From Desulfoferrobacter suflitae (GTDB taxonomy: Bacteria > Desulfobacterota > Syntrophobacteria > Syntrophobacterales > Syntrophobacteraceae): DNA of 64,000 nt. Both the position numbers and the translations under genes were made by a program. This document shows positions 51,851 through 61,583 of this stretch, piece by piece. Location of the stretch: positions 124,001-188,000 of the forward strand of contig NZ_JAIBKA010000007.1 in the NCBI RefSeq assembly GCF_022603395.1. Direction: 5' to 3'. A model generated the notes under the pieces. That model made no database searches. It was given only the letters and a program-made list of their open reading frames with translations, and was not told the DNA's origin. Each line of letters opens with the position of its first letter. Within the stretch, counting starts at the first letter, position 1.

Positions 51851-53689
51851 TCACTCTCGGACAGGCGCCCGACCGCCTGCCGGGATGACCTCATTGCGGC
51901 CCAGGTCATTTTGCAGGCTCTGCAGGTGGTAATAGACGCCCTTCTGCGCCATGAGCTCCCGGTGCGTCCCCTGCTCCACTATTGTGCCGTGATCCATCAC
52001 CAGAATCCGGTCTGCCCTTTTAATGGTGGAAAGCCGATGCGCAATGACGATACTGGTTCTATTGGCTAGGGCCGCTTGAATCGCCTGCTCTATGAGCATT
52101 TCCGTTTCACTGTCGACATTGGCGGTGGCTTCATCCAGCACCAGGATAGAGGGGTCCCTCGCCAGCACTCGCGCAAACGCCAGGAGTTGCTTCTGACCCG
52201 CGGATAAGTCCATACCGCCTTCACCGATCCTGGTCGCCAGGCCGTCGGGCAGGCGATTCACCAGGGCGGACAGCTGAGACAACTGTACCAGCCGCTCAAG
52301 TTGGTCATCATCCGCCTCCAGGTTAAGCAGAATGTTCTCCCGTACGCTGCCCGGCACAACGAAAACATCCTGCATGACGAGCCCTATCTGCTCTCTCAGC
52401 CGATGAGGATCAAAGTTCTTGAGGCTGATTCCGTCCAGTTTGATGTCGCCTTCGCCGGGGTCGTAAAATCGCTCCAGTAAATTGATGATGGTGGTTTTTC
52501 CGGAACCTGTCGCCCCCACCAGAGCAAGGGTCTCGCCCGGTTCTACCCGAAAGGAAAGATCCTTCAGAATGGGATGGCCGGGGTCATATTCAAAGGTAAC
52601 GTTGCCGAACTCGATGGCCCCTTGCAGATCGTTCAAAACCACCGGATCCGAACGAACCGGAAGTACGTCTCGAGTCTCCAGGAGTTGGAAAATTCTCTCG
52701 GCGGAAGCCATAGCCGATTGAACGATCGAGTATTTCTGCGAGAGCTCCCGGATGGGCTGGAAGAAAAGCCTCATGTACGAAATGAATGCAGTGAGAATAC
52801 CCAGCGTCATATGATCCTGAATGATCTCACGCCCTCCGTACCAGATAATGAGTGCCATTGTGACGGAGCCCATGACTTCGATCAACGGGATAAACAGACC
52901 GAAGATGTGTATCTGGTAGATGGTAGAACGGTAGTAAATTCGGTTCAGATCGGTGAATCGATCGAGGGTGTCTTGCTCCCGCAAAAACAGCTGGATGATG
53001 GTGATTCCGGAAACCGCCTCCTGGATAAAGGCATTGATTCGAGCAAGGTTGGTGCGGATTTTTCGAAAGGCATCCCTGGCCAGCCGCCCGAACCACAACG
53101 TAATGATGAGCATAATCGGGAGCATGACGCTCAGCAGCAAAGTCAGTCGCCAATTCATCCAGAAGAGGATGGCCATGATGCCAATCAGCTTCAAACCGTC
53201 GTTGAACAGAGTCACAATGACCGAGGTGAACATCTCGTACATGTTCTGGATGTCATTGGTCAGCCGGGTGACCAGTTTTCCCACGGGGTGAGCATTGAAG
53301 AAGGATAGATTCAGCCGCTGCAGATGGACAAACAGGTTCTGCCGCATGGCGTGCATGATCTTTTGCCCTGCCCATTCCAACACAATCACCTGCAGAAAAT
53401 TAGCGACAAAGCCAATGAGGATGATCCCGCAGAAGATCAAACTCAAATAGAGGAGACCTGAGACTCTCTGGTCGATGGATAAGCGCGTCTGCAGAATGTA
53501 CTCATCCATTGCCAGCTGTATGAGGCGGGGGAGAGCAAGGCTGGCTGCCGTAACGATCAGAGAAAGGAAAACCGCCAGCGACACCCACTTCCAATATGGA
53601 GCGACGAATATCAGCAGGCGCCGCCACAGCCCCACATTTCCGATCTGGCCGAGATGGTCTTCCTCGAAATACCCGTAACTATGTTGCAT
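51851..53689 (-). CDS. ABC exporter half, MdlB-like
   Basis: 612-residue half-exporter. Six membrane helices (about 25-320) come before an ATPase domain with Walker A GATGSGKTT, signature LSAGQKQLLAFAR (LSAGQ instead of LSGGQ), Walker B ILVLDEATANVD with the catalytic Glu present, and the switch His in IVIAHRLST. Its start overlaps the stop of the partner gene by 11 bases, so it is the second gene of a heterodimeric pair like MdlAB or TM287/288. The substrate is unknown, perhaps a lipid or toxic compound. Confidence 0.87.
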   Translation of the reverse strand: MQHSYGYFEEDHLGQIGNVGLWRRLLIFVAPYWKWVSLAVFLSLIVTAASLALPRLIQLAMDEYILQTRLSIDQRVSGLLYLSLIFCGIILIGFVANFLQVIVLEWAGQKIMHAMRQNLFVHLQRLNLSFFNAHPVGKLVTRLTNDIQNMYEMFTSVIVTLFNDGLKLIGIMAILFWMNWRLTLLLSVMLPIMLIITLWFGRLARDAFRKIRTNLARINAFIQEAVSGITIIQLFLREQDTLDRFTDLNRIYYRSTIYQIHIFGLFIPLIEVMGSVTMALIIWYGGREIIQDHMTLGILTAFISYMRLFFQPIRELSQKYSIVQSAMASAERIFQLLETRDVLPVRSDPVVLNDLQGAIEFGNVTFEYDPGHPILKDLSFRVEPGETLALVGATGSGKTTIINLLERFYDPGEGDIKLDGISLKNFDPHRLREQIGLVMQDVFVVPGSVRENILLNLEADDDQLERLVQLSQLSALVNRLPDGLATRIGEGGMDLSAGQKQLLAFARVLARDPSILVLDEATANVDSETEMLIEQAIQAALANRTSIVIAHRLSTIKRADRILVMDHGTIVEQGTHRELMAQKGVYYHLQSLQNDLGRNEVIPAGGRAPVRE

Positions 53690-55517
53690 CCGCCCGGCCC
53701 GCTAGTTCCGATGCCCCCGCGAGGCTCGTCTGCTGATAATAGATGGTGGCATAAAAACCACTCCTTTCCAGGAGTTGAGAATGGGTGCCGCGTTCCACGA
53801 TACGCCCTTCTTCCATCACTACGATTTCATCCGCATCAGCCAACGGAGCCAGCCGGTGAGAAACAATGATGCACGTGTGCCCCTTCAGGTAGGACGCAAT
53901 GGAACGGATTATGGCGTGCTCGGTTTCCATATCGACGGCGGAAAGCCCGTCGTCGATAATGATGATGGGCCGATCCAGCAAAAGCGCTCTGGCAATGGCC
54001 AAACGCTGGCGCTGGCCACCGGACAGTTTGACGCCGCGCTCCCCTATCCTGGTCTGGTAGCCGTGTTCCATGGCCATTATTTCATCATGAATGGCCGCGG
54101 CCCTGGCCACCTCCTCGATCTCTTTCCAGGTGGCGTCTTTTCTCCCCATCGAAATATTGAAAGCAATACTCTCCGAAAACAGCACAACCTCCTGCGGAAC
54201 ATAGGCAATGGCGCCGCGAACCGTTGCAAGAGAAAGCCGGTTGATATCCGTGCCGTCCAGCAATATCTGACCAGAGGGCACTGGATACAGTCTTGCCAGA
54301 AGATGGCACAGAGTGGTTTTGCCGGACCCGGTGCGGCCCACGACGCCGAGCAAAAGGCCCTGCCGAATGTCCAGTGAAATATTCTTCAAAACCAATCGCG
54401 GCTGATTTGGATAGCCAAAGGATAAGCTTCTTATGCTTATTGCTCCCCTGATGGATATGCCCTGTTCAGCTCCTGCGGGGGATCTGAGCGCCGGTTGCTC
54501 TTTCAGTAGAGCATGGATACGGTCAAGGGATGTCACGCCGCGCTGGAAAAGATCTGAAACCCAGCCCAGGGCCATCATGGGCCACGTCATCATGAACAGG
54601 TAGGTGATGAATGCAACGAAGTCGCCCGCGGTAATGGTGCCGTGGATTGTCATGCGACCGCCGAAGAAAAGCACAATAAAAAGACTCAAGTTGCCGATTA
54701 AACCGGATAAAGGAAAAAGAGTGCCGTAAATGGCTGCAAGTCGAAGATTGTCCCGTACGTAAGTTGTGCCCAGACGGTCGAATCTCCCGGCTTGCTGCGT
54801 TTCCTGATTATACGCCTTGATCAGCCGGATGGAACTGAACGAGGATCGAACGTACTCCGTCAGGATGGAAAACTGTTCTTGAACTCTCTTGAAGCGACGG
54901 TGCAATCGGGAAGACAAAAACCGGGTCAGGATAGCGAGCAAAGGCATCGGCGCTATGGCCATCAGAGTCAAACGCCAGTCGATGAACGCCATGAAACCGA
55001 TCGCCGCCAGTCCCATGAAAAGGGCATCGACAGCCGCCACCAGACCCATCCCTGTAGCCAGCTGCACAGACGACAGGTCATTGGTTGCCAGGGCCATGAT
55101 TTCGCCTGTTGTCCTGCGCTGGAAAAACGCCTTATCCAGTGTCAAGATATGAGAAATCATGCGATTTCTCAGGTGCATTTCCAGCCGGCGGGAAAATCCC
55201 AGCAGCAATATACGCCAGACAAAGCGCAACATGGCGATCGCCAGTGCAATGGCGATGATGATGGCGCCATAGACCAAAAGTCTGTTGGATGTGGCCAGGC
55301 CCGCCTGCAAATCATCGACTGCGTTTTTTATGATGCGGGGGACGCAGAGCTGCAGGAAATCAACTGCAATGAGCGCGAGAAACCCCACGGTGATCCTTAT
55401 GGAATAGCGCTTGAGGTAAGGTGAAATAACCTTGACGGCGGACCATGGATTGACTTCCTTTGCCGCTTTCTCTGCCGCAAAATGAGACGTTGCGTCGGTT
55501 TTACCACCTGGCTTCAT
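53679..55517 (-). CDS. ABC exporter half, MdlA-like with degenerate ATP site
   Basis: 612 residues: six membrane helices, then Walker A GRTGSGKTT, signature LSGGQRQRLAIAR, and Walker B IIIIDDGLSAVD, where Asp replaces the catalytic Glu. Known heterodimeric exporters show the same change in one half, giving one weak ATP site. The MdlB-like partner overlaps its end by 11 bases. The start MKPGGKTDATSH (55517) is chosen because the frame further upstream lies over the flavoprotein gene; its ribosome site is weak, so coupling to the upstream gene is possible. Confidence 0.87.
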   Translation of the reverse strand: MKPGGKTDATSHFAAEKAAKEVNPWSAVKVISPYLKRYSIRITVGFLALIAVDFLQLCVPRIIKNAVDDLQAGLATSNRLLVYGAIIIAIALAIAMLRFVWRILLLGFSRRLEMHLRNRMISHILTLDKAFFQRRTTGEIMALATNDLSSVQLATGMGLVAAVDALFMGLAAIGFMAFIDWRLTLMAIAPMPLLAILTRFLSSRLHRRFKRVQEQFSILTEYVRSSFSSIRLIKAYNQETQQAGRFDRLGTTYVRDNLRLAAIYGTLFPLSGLIGNLSLFIVLFFGGRMTIHGTITAGDFVAFITYLFMMTWPMMALGWVSDLFQRGVTSLDRIHALLKEQPALRSPAGAEQGISIRGAISIRSLSFGYPNQPRLVLKNISLDIRQGLLLGVVGRTGSGKTTLCHLLARLYPVPSGQILLDGTDINRLSLATVRGAIAYVPQEVVLFSESIAFNISMGRKDATWKEIEEVARAAAIHDEIMAMEHGYQTRIGERGVKLSGGQRQRLAIARALLLDRPIIIIDDGLSAVDMETEHAIIRSIASYLKGHTCIIVSHRLAPLADADEIVVMEEGRIVERGTHSQLLERSGFYATIYYQQTSLAGASELAGRADAT

Positions 55518-55536
55518 CAAAGCACCGCAGCATCGG

Positions 55537-56127
55537 CTATAGTTCAGCCACGGCCCGGGCCAGTTCTCTTCCGGACTCGTAAGCTTCTTGCAGGTATTCC
55601 GGGTGTGCGAGCACATCTCCCTCGAAATCGAGACCCCTATAAAGCAGACTGCGCCACAGCGCCATATCCAAGACATCGAAAAAATAACGGATGGTGCGCA
55701 GCGCCCCTGTGAAAAGCTTCTTCCCCCGGGTTGCCCCGACTGATATGAACAAGCCCAGACGCTTGGTCTCCCATTGTCCGAAAGGTGTTTCGTCGATCCA
55801 GTATTTCTTGACCCAAAGCGACTGGCATCGGTCCATAAAAATCTTCGTATGCGCACTCACCGTATAAAAGAACATGGGGGATGCCAGCATTAAACCGCGG
55901 CAACCCAAAAGTTGATCATAGACCCCCTGGAAATCATCTTCGATGACACAGCGGCCATTCTTTTTGCAGCCATAAATTTCCAAACAGGGGGACATCTTGA
56001 GATCGCGCAGCACAATCTCATCCACCTCGAGCCCGGCATCGCGTGCGCCGCGCACCGCTTGCTCCAGCAGCAAAGAGCTGTTCCCTTTGCGCCGGGGACT
56101 GCCATAGACCGCCAAAATCTTCGCCAT
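55537..56127 (-). CDS. NADPH-dependent FMN reductase-type flavoprotein
   Basis: 196-residue flavodoxin-fold protein. The FMN loop is YGSPRRKGNSSLLLEQA; CLEIYGCKKNGRC (C-x5-C-x5-C) resembles the cluster-binding segment of iron-sulfur flavoproteins; ASPMFFYTVSAHTKIFMDR is the second flavin loop. ATG 56127 has GGGAGG nine bases upstream. It stands 19 bases before the ABC exporter pair in the same direction and so probably shares its message. A paralogue lies at 17048. Confidence 0.8.
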   Translation of the reverse strand: MAKILAVYGSPRRKGNSSLLLEQAVRGARDAGLEVDEIVLRDLKMSPCLEIYGCKKNGRCVIEDDFQGVYDQLLGCRGLMLASPMFFYTVSAHTKIFMDRCQSLWVKKYWIDETPFGQWETKRLGLFISVGATRGKKLFTGALRTIRYFFDVLDMALWRSLLYRGLDFEGDVLAHPEYLQEAYESGRELARAVAEL

Positions 56128-56466
56128 CCTCGACAACCTCCCTGTAGCGCTCCCCCCATACTAATTTCCACTGTATGCGGCTGCTCTAAACACCAACAGA
56201 ATTACTCCCTGCCGGCAAACCTCCTCCATCCGGCGCGTTTTGCCCGCAAACATCCCCTGGATCCACGCCCCTAAAATTGTATAGGCTCATGTGGAAAAGA
56301 AAAGATCAATTGCAAAATTGATTCGAATCCCTTAGTGCCATTATAATGATGGACGTCTTGCAAGATTCAGTAACACGGTCATCCCGGCACAATACCGCTG
56401 CAGGACTTTGGCAAGAGGCTTACACTGGTCCGGGGTTTTAACTTTCGAAACAACCAAGGAGGGAAG
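56128..56466. other. divergent intergenic region
   Basis: Between the leftward flavoprotein and the rightward IMPase-like gene. A dyad ATCAATT-GCAA-AATTGAT lies near 56307-56324 and may be an operator. No gene seen. The IMPase-like gene has AAGGAGGGAAG directly before its ATG. Confidence 0.4.
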
Positions 56467-57264
56467 ATGGAGCACTCAGGGAGTCCCAATTTTGAAGATC
56501 TGACGCGATTCGCCACAGAGGTTTTGCAGCGGGTAGGCGATGAGGCCCTGAAGTTTTACGGCAAGGGGGATCCCGCGGTCAGATTCGACAGCGAGCTGGT
56601 CACCGAAGCAGAGTTGCGCCTGGCCGACCTGTTCAGAAGTCAATTGAATGCCGAGTTTCCGCAACACAAGATCTTCGGTGACGGAATGCCCGCGCAAGAA
56701 TATACCCACGGGGAAGAGGGGCATCTGTGGATCTATGATTCTCTGGATGGGGTAGCCAATTTTCAGGCGGGAATTCCCATCTGGGGCACATCACTCGCCC
56801 TGTATGAGAATTTCTGGCCGATTTTCGGCATGTTCTACATGCCGGTGACGGGCGATTCGTATTACGCCCAGGCAGGACAGCAGGCGTATTGCGGCAAAAC
56901 CCCGATCCACCCGGCCGAACCTGACGAAATCAGCAACGAGAGCGTGCTGCTGACCTATTCCAGATTTCACAATCAGTATCGCTCAACCTTTCCCGGTAAA
57001 ATCCGCAACCTTGGCTGCACCGCCGCACACCTGTGTTATGTGGCTCACGGGCGGGCCGAAGCGGCTCTCATCGCCAACGTCTCCTACCAGGATCTGGCGG
57101 CGGCACAAATCATATTGAAGGCAGCCGGCGGCAGAATCTGCAAAATGGATGGTTCAGACTTCTTTCTGAACGACTATCTGGACGGTCAACGGATTGAAGA
57201 TCACCTCCTGGCAGCTCCGGAGAATTCCCATTCCAACATCCAGATGTATTTACAGAAACTGTAG
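56467..57264 (+). CDS. inositol monophosphatase-like protein, altered active site
   Basis: 265 residues of the IMPase/FBPase/CysQ fold. The metal motif reads WIYDSLDGVANFQAGIPIWG: both Asp are kept, but the usual D-P-I-D-G-T has changed to D-S-L-D-G-V. The GEE motif about 20 residues before it reads GDG, so the first metal-binding Glu appears to be Asp. Near the end, SYQDLAAAQIIL corresponds to the W-D-x-A-A motif with Asp. It probably still binds metal and a phosphate ester, but the usual substrate is doubtful. It starts with a strong ribosome site and stands alone. Confidence 0.72.
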   Translation: MEHSGSPNFEDLTRFATEVLQRVGDEALKFYGKGDPAVRFDSELVTEAELRLADLFRSQLNAEFPQHKIFGDGMPAQEYTHGEEGHLWIYDSLDGVANFQAGIPIWGTSLALYENFWPIFGMFYMPVTGDSYYAQAGQQAYCGKTPIHPAEPDEISNESVLLTYSRFHNQYRSTFPGKIRNLGCTAAHLCYVAHGRAEAALIANVSYQDLAAAQIILKAAGGRICKMDGSDFFLNDYLDGQRIEDHLLAAPENSHSNIQMYLQKL

Positions 57265-57329
57265 CGCGGCGAGAGCGCAAGCCCTCACCCTGCGCCGACC
57301 AGCTGGGCGGCACAGCCGGCTTGATAGGT

Positions 57330-58937
57330 TCACTTGTCGGCTGACTCGCGAGCTCCACGCAGAATTTTTGCCAGCCGTTCCTGGGTCCTTGCCAACTCTT
57401 CTTCCACCTGGCGCAGTGTCTCAGCCGACAGCGCTTCAGGCGATTGTTCGCGAATTGTTACGAGGGCCTCGGCCGTCTCAACAAGCCTGGCAACGTCACG
57501 CCGCCATTTGGAAGCAGGCCGTGGTGCAGTAACTTCTGGCGCCGGAGGGGTGACCACGATGAGGTCACCGATGTCGGGCACATGAGCGGTGAGTTGGAAT
57601 TTTTTCTCAACCAGTTGCGCAAATGACTCGCTGACTCCGCGCTCACCGTGCGTGACATAGACCCGCATGGCCGGATTCCTGAAGTGGTCGATCCAGGCCA
57701 GCAGGTCCGATTGACCGGCGTGCGCCGAGAACCCACCAATAGTAAACACTTTGGCACGCACAATGACTTTTTCACCAAATATCTTGACCGATTTGGCCCC
57801 TTCGATGATCCTCCTGCCGATGCTGCCGTTCGCCTGGAATCCGACCACTACAAGAGAACTGCCCTTGCGCCACAGGTTGTGCCTGAGGTGATGTTTAATC
57901 CTGCCGGCGGTGCACATCCCATTGCCGGCAATGATGATGGCAGGTCCGGGAGTTTGATTGATGGCAATGGAATCCTCTGCAGTGCGCGACAGAATCAGTT
58001 GCGGAAAATCAAATGGGTCATGCCCTTCATTGACAATGGCGATGGCATCTGCATCATAGAAGGTTTTCATCTGCCGAAAGATTTCGGTTGCCGCAATGGC
58101 AAGGGGACTGTCGAGATAAACGGGCATGGAAGGAATCAGCCTGTCCCGAAAAAATTCCCCGAGCACATAGAGTATTTCCTGCGTCCGCTCGACGGCAAAT
58201 GCCGGAATCATGACTTTTTCTTGATGTCGATGGCTGTAACGGATTGCACCCAGAAGCTCTTGTTTGCTCTCTTCAAACGATCGGTGGTCGCGATTGCCGT
58301 AGGTGGATTCGATGAACAGCACGTCGGCATCAAAAATCGAATGGGGATCGCGTACGATCAGTTGATCCTTTTGTCCCAAGTCTCCCGAAAAGACTACCTT
58401 GCAGGAGTTCGACGGCGCATTACTCCAGAATTCGAGGATGGCGGATCCCAGGATGTGACCCGCGTTGCGGAAACGCACTTTGAAACGGGAATCGACGTTG
58501 ATGACCTGGTTGTTTGCCACCACTTCCAGTAGAGGGAAACAGGCCATAACGTCTGCCTCAACATAGAGAGGCTCGACTTCGGGTTCGCCGCGCCGGCGAT
58601 TTTTGCGGCTCTGCCACTCGGCTTCAGACTCCTGAATGTGAGCCGAGTCGAGCAGCAGGATTTTGCACAGCTCGGCGGTCGGCAGAGTCGTGTAGATTCT
58701 GCCGCGAAACCCATCCTTCACGAGTTTGGGGATGCGCCCGCTGTGATCAATGTGGGCGTGGGTCAGAAACAGCGCCTGGATGTCTGCAGGATCGAAACCC
58801 CACGGCTGCCGATTCAATGCCTCCATCTGCTTGCCGCCCTGAAACAGGCCGCAGTCGACCAAATATTTTTTTCCGTTATCGATTAGAAAGCACGAACCCG
58901 TAACGCATCCGGCGGCTCCCAGACAAGTGATTTGCAT
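57330..58937 (-). CDS. beta-CASP metallo-beta-lactamase-fold ribonuclease
   Basis: 535-residue RNA-processing-type nuclease (CPSF-like group). N-terminal MQITCLGAAGCVTGSCFL is followed by THAHIDHSGRIPKL with the zinc ligands, FSGDLG, the beta-CASP cap, NGMCTAGRIKHHL, and SAHAGQSDLLAW with a late His. The last 70 residues form a charged helical tail not part of the fold. AAGGGGG before ATG 58937 sets the start; the longer frame to 59000 overlaps the promoter region. It is divergent from the fadR-like gene and shares the control region with it. Confidence 0.85.
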   Translation of the reverse strand: MQITCLGAAGCVTGSCFLIDNGKKYLVDCGLFQGGKQMEALNRQPWGFDPADIQALFLTHAHIDHSGRIPKLVKDGFRGRIYTTLPTAELCKILLLDSAHIQESEAEWQSRKNRRRGEPEVEPLYVEADVMACFPLLEVVANNQVINVDSRFKVRFRNAGHILGSAILEFWSNAPSNSCKVVFSGDLGQKDQLIVRDPHSIFDADVLFIESTYGNRDHRSFEESKQELLGAIRYSHRHQEKVMIPAFAVERTQEILYVLGEFFRDRLIPSMPVYLDSPLAIAATEIFRQMKTFYDADAIAIVNEGHDPFDFPQLILSRTAEDSIAINQTPGPAIIIAGNGMCTAGRIKHHLRHNLWRKGSSLVVVGFQANGSIGRRIIEGAKSVKIFGEKVIVRAKVFTIGGFSAHAGQSDLLAWIDHFRNPAMRVYVTHGERGVSESFAQLVEKKFQLTAHVPDIGDLIVVTPPAPEVTAPRPASKWRRDVARLVETAEALVTIREQSPEALSAETLRQVEEELARTQERLAKILRGARESADK

Positions 58938-58993
58938 ATTTCCCCCTTGCTGTTTGATTGCAGACGAGTGCATCTTTTCACAGTGAATTTTTC

Positions 58994-59022
58994 TTGACAA
59001 GGGAAGAAATGCCGGGTAAATG
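58994..59022 (+). promoter_or_regulatory. sigma-70-like promoter of the fad operon
   Basis: TTGACA at 58994-58999 and TAAATG at 59017-59022, 17 bases apart. The -10 overlaps the FadR-type operator at 59021, so bound repressor would block RNA polymerase. Confidence 0.6.
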
Positions 59023-59038
59023 AATGATTATTCATTCA
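59021..59038 (+). promoter_or_regulatory. FadR-type operator
   Basis: TGAATGATTATTCATTCA. The B. subtilis FadR box is recalled as TGAATGA-M-TA-N-TCATTCA; 17 of 18 positions fit, the exception being T where A or C is expected. It lies 34 bases before the start of the TetR-type fadR-like gene, which suggests autoregulation and repression of the downstream beta-oxidation genes, relieved by long-chain acyl-CoA. Confidence 0.75.
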
Positions 59039-59071
59039 GTTAACGAACTGGTGTGTGGAAGGCTGAGATCC

Positions 59072-59704
59072 ATGCGCAACAAGAGTGCAGAAAAATACCA
59101 ACGGATACTCGATGCGGCCGTGAAGGTCTTTGCGCAAAAGGGCTTTTTTCAGTCCAAAGTATCGGAAATCGCAAAAGAAGCCGGGGTCGCCGACGGAACC
59201 ATATACCTTTACTTCAAGAATAAAGACGACCTGCTCATATCAATCTTTGAAATCAAAATGCAGGAAGTCATTGCCCACTTTCGGGCTGCGCTCAACCAAC
59301 AAGGCGATGCCGTGGCAAAGCTCAAACACCTGATCCACATGCATCTGGAAGAATTTCAGGCAAACCCGGACCTGGCAGCAGTCTTCCAGGTCGAGCTGCG
59401 CCAGAGCAGCCGATTCATGCACGAATCGGAAAAAATGGAGTTGAAGCTTTACCTGGACCTCATCGGAGAAATAGTCGAGCAGGGACAAAGAGAGCATCTG
59501 TTCCGCGACGAACTGCCCGTAGGACTGATCAAACGTTTCATCTTCGGAACGTTGGACGAGATCGTGTCTACCTGGGTATTGGCGGGCAGACGCTACGACT
59601 TGAGAGCCCAGGCGGACCTCGTAGTGGATCTTCTGCTGCGCGGCGTTCAACGGGATTGCGAGGTGCGGGGGCAAGGTAACCAACAACAGGAGGTTGTCCA
59701 ATGA
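59072..59704 (+). CDS. fadR: TetR-type fatty-acid regulator, FadR-like
   Basis: 210-residue TetR-family repressor. The N-terminal helix-turn-helix is YQRILDAAVKVFAQKGFF with VSEIAKEAGVADGTIYLYF, close to Bacillus FadR. The C-terminal half (about 70-200) is the acyl-CoA-binding domain of this subgroup. A longer frame begins at 59024, inside the operator, so MRNKSAEKYQ at 59072 is preferred. The stop overlaps the acyl-CoA dehydrogenase start by four bases, making an autoregulated fad operon likely. Confidence 0.85.
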   Translation: MRNKSAEKYQRILDAAVKVFAQKGFFQSKVSEIAKEAGVADGTIYLYFKNKDDLLISIFEIKMQEVIAHFRAALNQQGDAVAKLKHLIHMHLEEFQANPDLAAVFQVELRQSSRFMHESEKMELKLYLDLIGEIVEQGQREHLFRDELPVGLIKRFIFGTLDEIVSTWVLAGRRYDLRAQADLVVDLLLRGVQRDCEVRGQGNQQQEVVQ

Positions 59705-61560
59705 AATTGCTTGCAGATGAACGCGATATCAAGTTTGTATTGTATGAACAGCTGCACGTGGAGGAATTGTGCAAGTACCCGGCCTATTCTGATTTTTCCC
59801 AAGAACTGTTCGATATGGTGATCGATCAGGCGGAAAAATTGGCGGAAAAGGAGCTCTATCCCGCAAACAAACTGGGGGATCAGCAGGGCTGCCGCTTTGA
59901 AGACGGCGTGGTGAGAGCTCCGGAAGCGTTTCATAAAGCATACCGGCACTATTGTGAGGGCGGTTGGCTGGCTATAGCCGATCCCCCGGAAGTAGGCGGC
60001 CAGGGACTGCCGTTTGTGGTGGCCAATGCGGCTCTGGAGTTTTTCAGTGCGGCCAACTGGGCGCTCATCATGTATCCCGGACTCACGCACGGCGCAGCCC
60101 GCCTCCTGCAAAAATACGGCACACCACGGTTGCAGAACATATACATGTATAAAATGTTTTCCGGCGAATGGGGTGGCACCATGTGCCTGACGGAACCGGG
60201 CGCCGGCAGCGATGTGGGGAATTTAACGACCAGGGCGGTGCGCAATGCCGATGGAACCTACGCAATCCAGGGGCAGAAGATTTTCATTTCATCCGGCATG
60301 CACGATTTGACGGAGAATATCGTGCACATGGTGTTGGCACGCATCGAAGGGGCGCCCAGGGGAACCCGCGGCATTTCAATTTTTCTGGTGCCCCGCCTGC
60401 GCGTCGATGAGAATGGCAATCTAGTGGAAAACGATGTGGTCTGCTCCGGAATCGAACACAAAATGGGCATCCACGGCTCGGCCACCTGTTCCCTCAATTT
60501 TGGCGAGAACGGCAACTGTGTCGGCTACCTCATGGGCCAGGAAAACAAGGGCATGCGGATCATGTTTGACATGATGAACGAAGCGCGTCTGTTCGTCGGC
60601 ATGCAGGGCCTCGGGCACGCCAGTGCCGCCTATCTGCATGCACTGCAGTACGCCAAGGAGCGGCTGCAGGGGGCACCGGTGGAAAGGATGAAGGACGCCG
60701 CAGCGCCCCGCGTTCCCATCATTGATCATCCGGACGTGCGGCGCATGCTGATGTTCATGAAAAGCAGCACCGAGGCCATGCGTGCCATGTTGCATCTGGC
60801 GGCCTACTGCATCGACCGCGAACGTGTGGCGGAAAGCGAGGAAGAGCGCGAGTTGTTTCAGGGCCATGTGGATCTTTTGATTCCCATCTGCAAGTCCGTG
60901 GGAAGCGACCTCGGCTTTCGCGTGTGCGAAACGGCCATTCAGGTTTACGGCGGCTACGGGTTCATCAGCGAGTATCCGGTGGAACAGTTCCTGCGGGATT
61001 GCAAGATCGCTTCTCTGTACGAAGGCACCAACGGCATCCAGGCACTTGACTTGATCGGCCGCAAACTGACCATGAAGCGCGGCCAGTTGATCAAGAATGC
61101 ACTCAAGACAACCAGGGAAATGCTGATCAAGTTTCGCAAGAATTTCCGCCTCAATGAACTGGCGCAGATCTACGAGGAAGCCGAGGAAAACCTTGTGCAG
61201 GTGACCAAATTCTTTGCCCTCAAGAGCATGACCGATGAGTTCCATGTTCCCGTTCTCTATGCCAAGCCGTACCTGGATCTGTTCGGCGACGTGGTGATGG
61301 GCTTTGTGCTGCTCTGGCAGGCTCACATAGCCGATCGCAGGCTGCAGGAGATCTACCGCGACCACAACGCCAAAGATGAGAAGGCGCAGAAAAGACTCAT
61401 CCAGGAAAATCGCAGTGCGGCTTTTTACTTCGGCAAGATCGCCTCAGCTCAGTTTTTTATCAATCAGGTTCTCACTCAGGCGGCGGGGAAGGCTAGGGGC
61501 ATCATGAACAACGACAAATCACCGCTCGAAGTGCCGGTGGATGGATTTGTTCTCGGATAA
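59701..61560 (+). CDS. acyl-CoA dehydrogenase, long (about 600-residue) type
   Basis: 619-residue FAD enzyme that introduces the first double bond of beta-oxidation. MCLTEPGAGSDVGNL binds FAD; GYGFISEYPVEQFLRDCKIASL and the catalytic Glu in YEGTNGIQ follow near residue 440. The C-terminal 120 residues are the extra helical domain of this long class. CAGGAGG precedes ATG 59701, which overlaps the fadR stop. Thiolase and FadB come directly after, so it feeds acyl-CoA into the same pathway. Confidence 0.92.
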   Translation: MKLLADERDIKFVLYEQLHVEELCKYPAYSDFSQELFDMVIDQAEKLAEKELYPANKLGDQQGCRFEDGVVRAPEAFHKAYRHYCEGGWLAIADPPEVGGQGLPFVVANAALEFFSAANWALIMYPGLTHGAARLLQKYGTPRLQNIYMYKMFSGEWGGTMCLTEPGAGSDVGNLTTRAVRNADGTYAIQGQKIFISSGMHDLTENIVHMVLARIEGAPRGTRGISIFLVPRLRVDENGNLVENDVVCSGIEHKMGIHGSATCSLNFGENGNCVGYLMGQENKGMRIMFDMMNEARLFVGMQGLGHASAAYLHALQYAKERLQGAPVERMKDAAAPRVPIIDHPDVRRMLMFMKSSTEAMRAMLHLAAYCIDRERVAESEEERELFQGHVDLLIPICKSVGSDLGFRVCETAIQVYGGYGFISEYPVEQFLRDCKIASLYEGTNGIQALDLIGRKLTMKRGQLIKNALKTTREMLIKFRKNFRLNELAQIYEEAEENLVQVTKFFALKSMTDEFHVPVLYAKPYLDLFGDVVMGFVLLWQAHIADRRLQEIYRDHNAKDEKAQKRLIQENRSAAFYFGKIASAQFFINQVLTQAAGKARGIMNNDKSPLEVPVDGFVLG

Positions 61561-61583
61561 ACTTTACAAAGGAGGTAGCTCTC

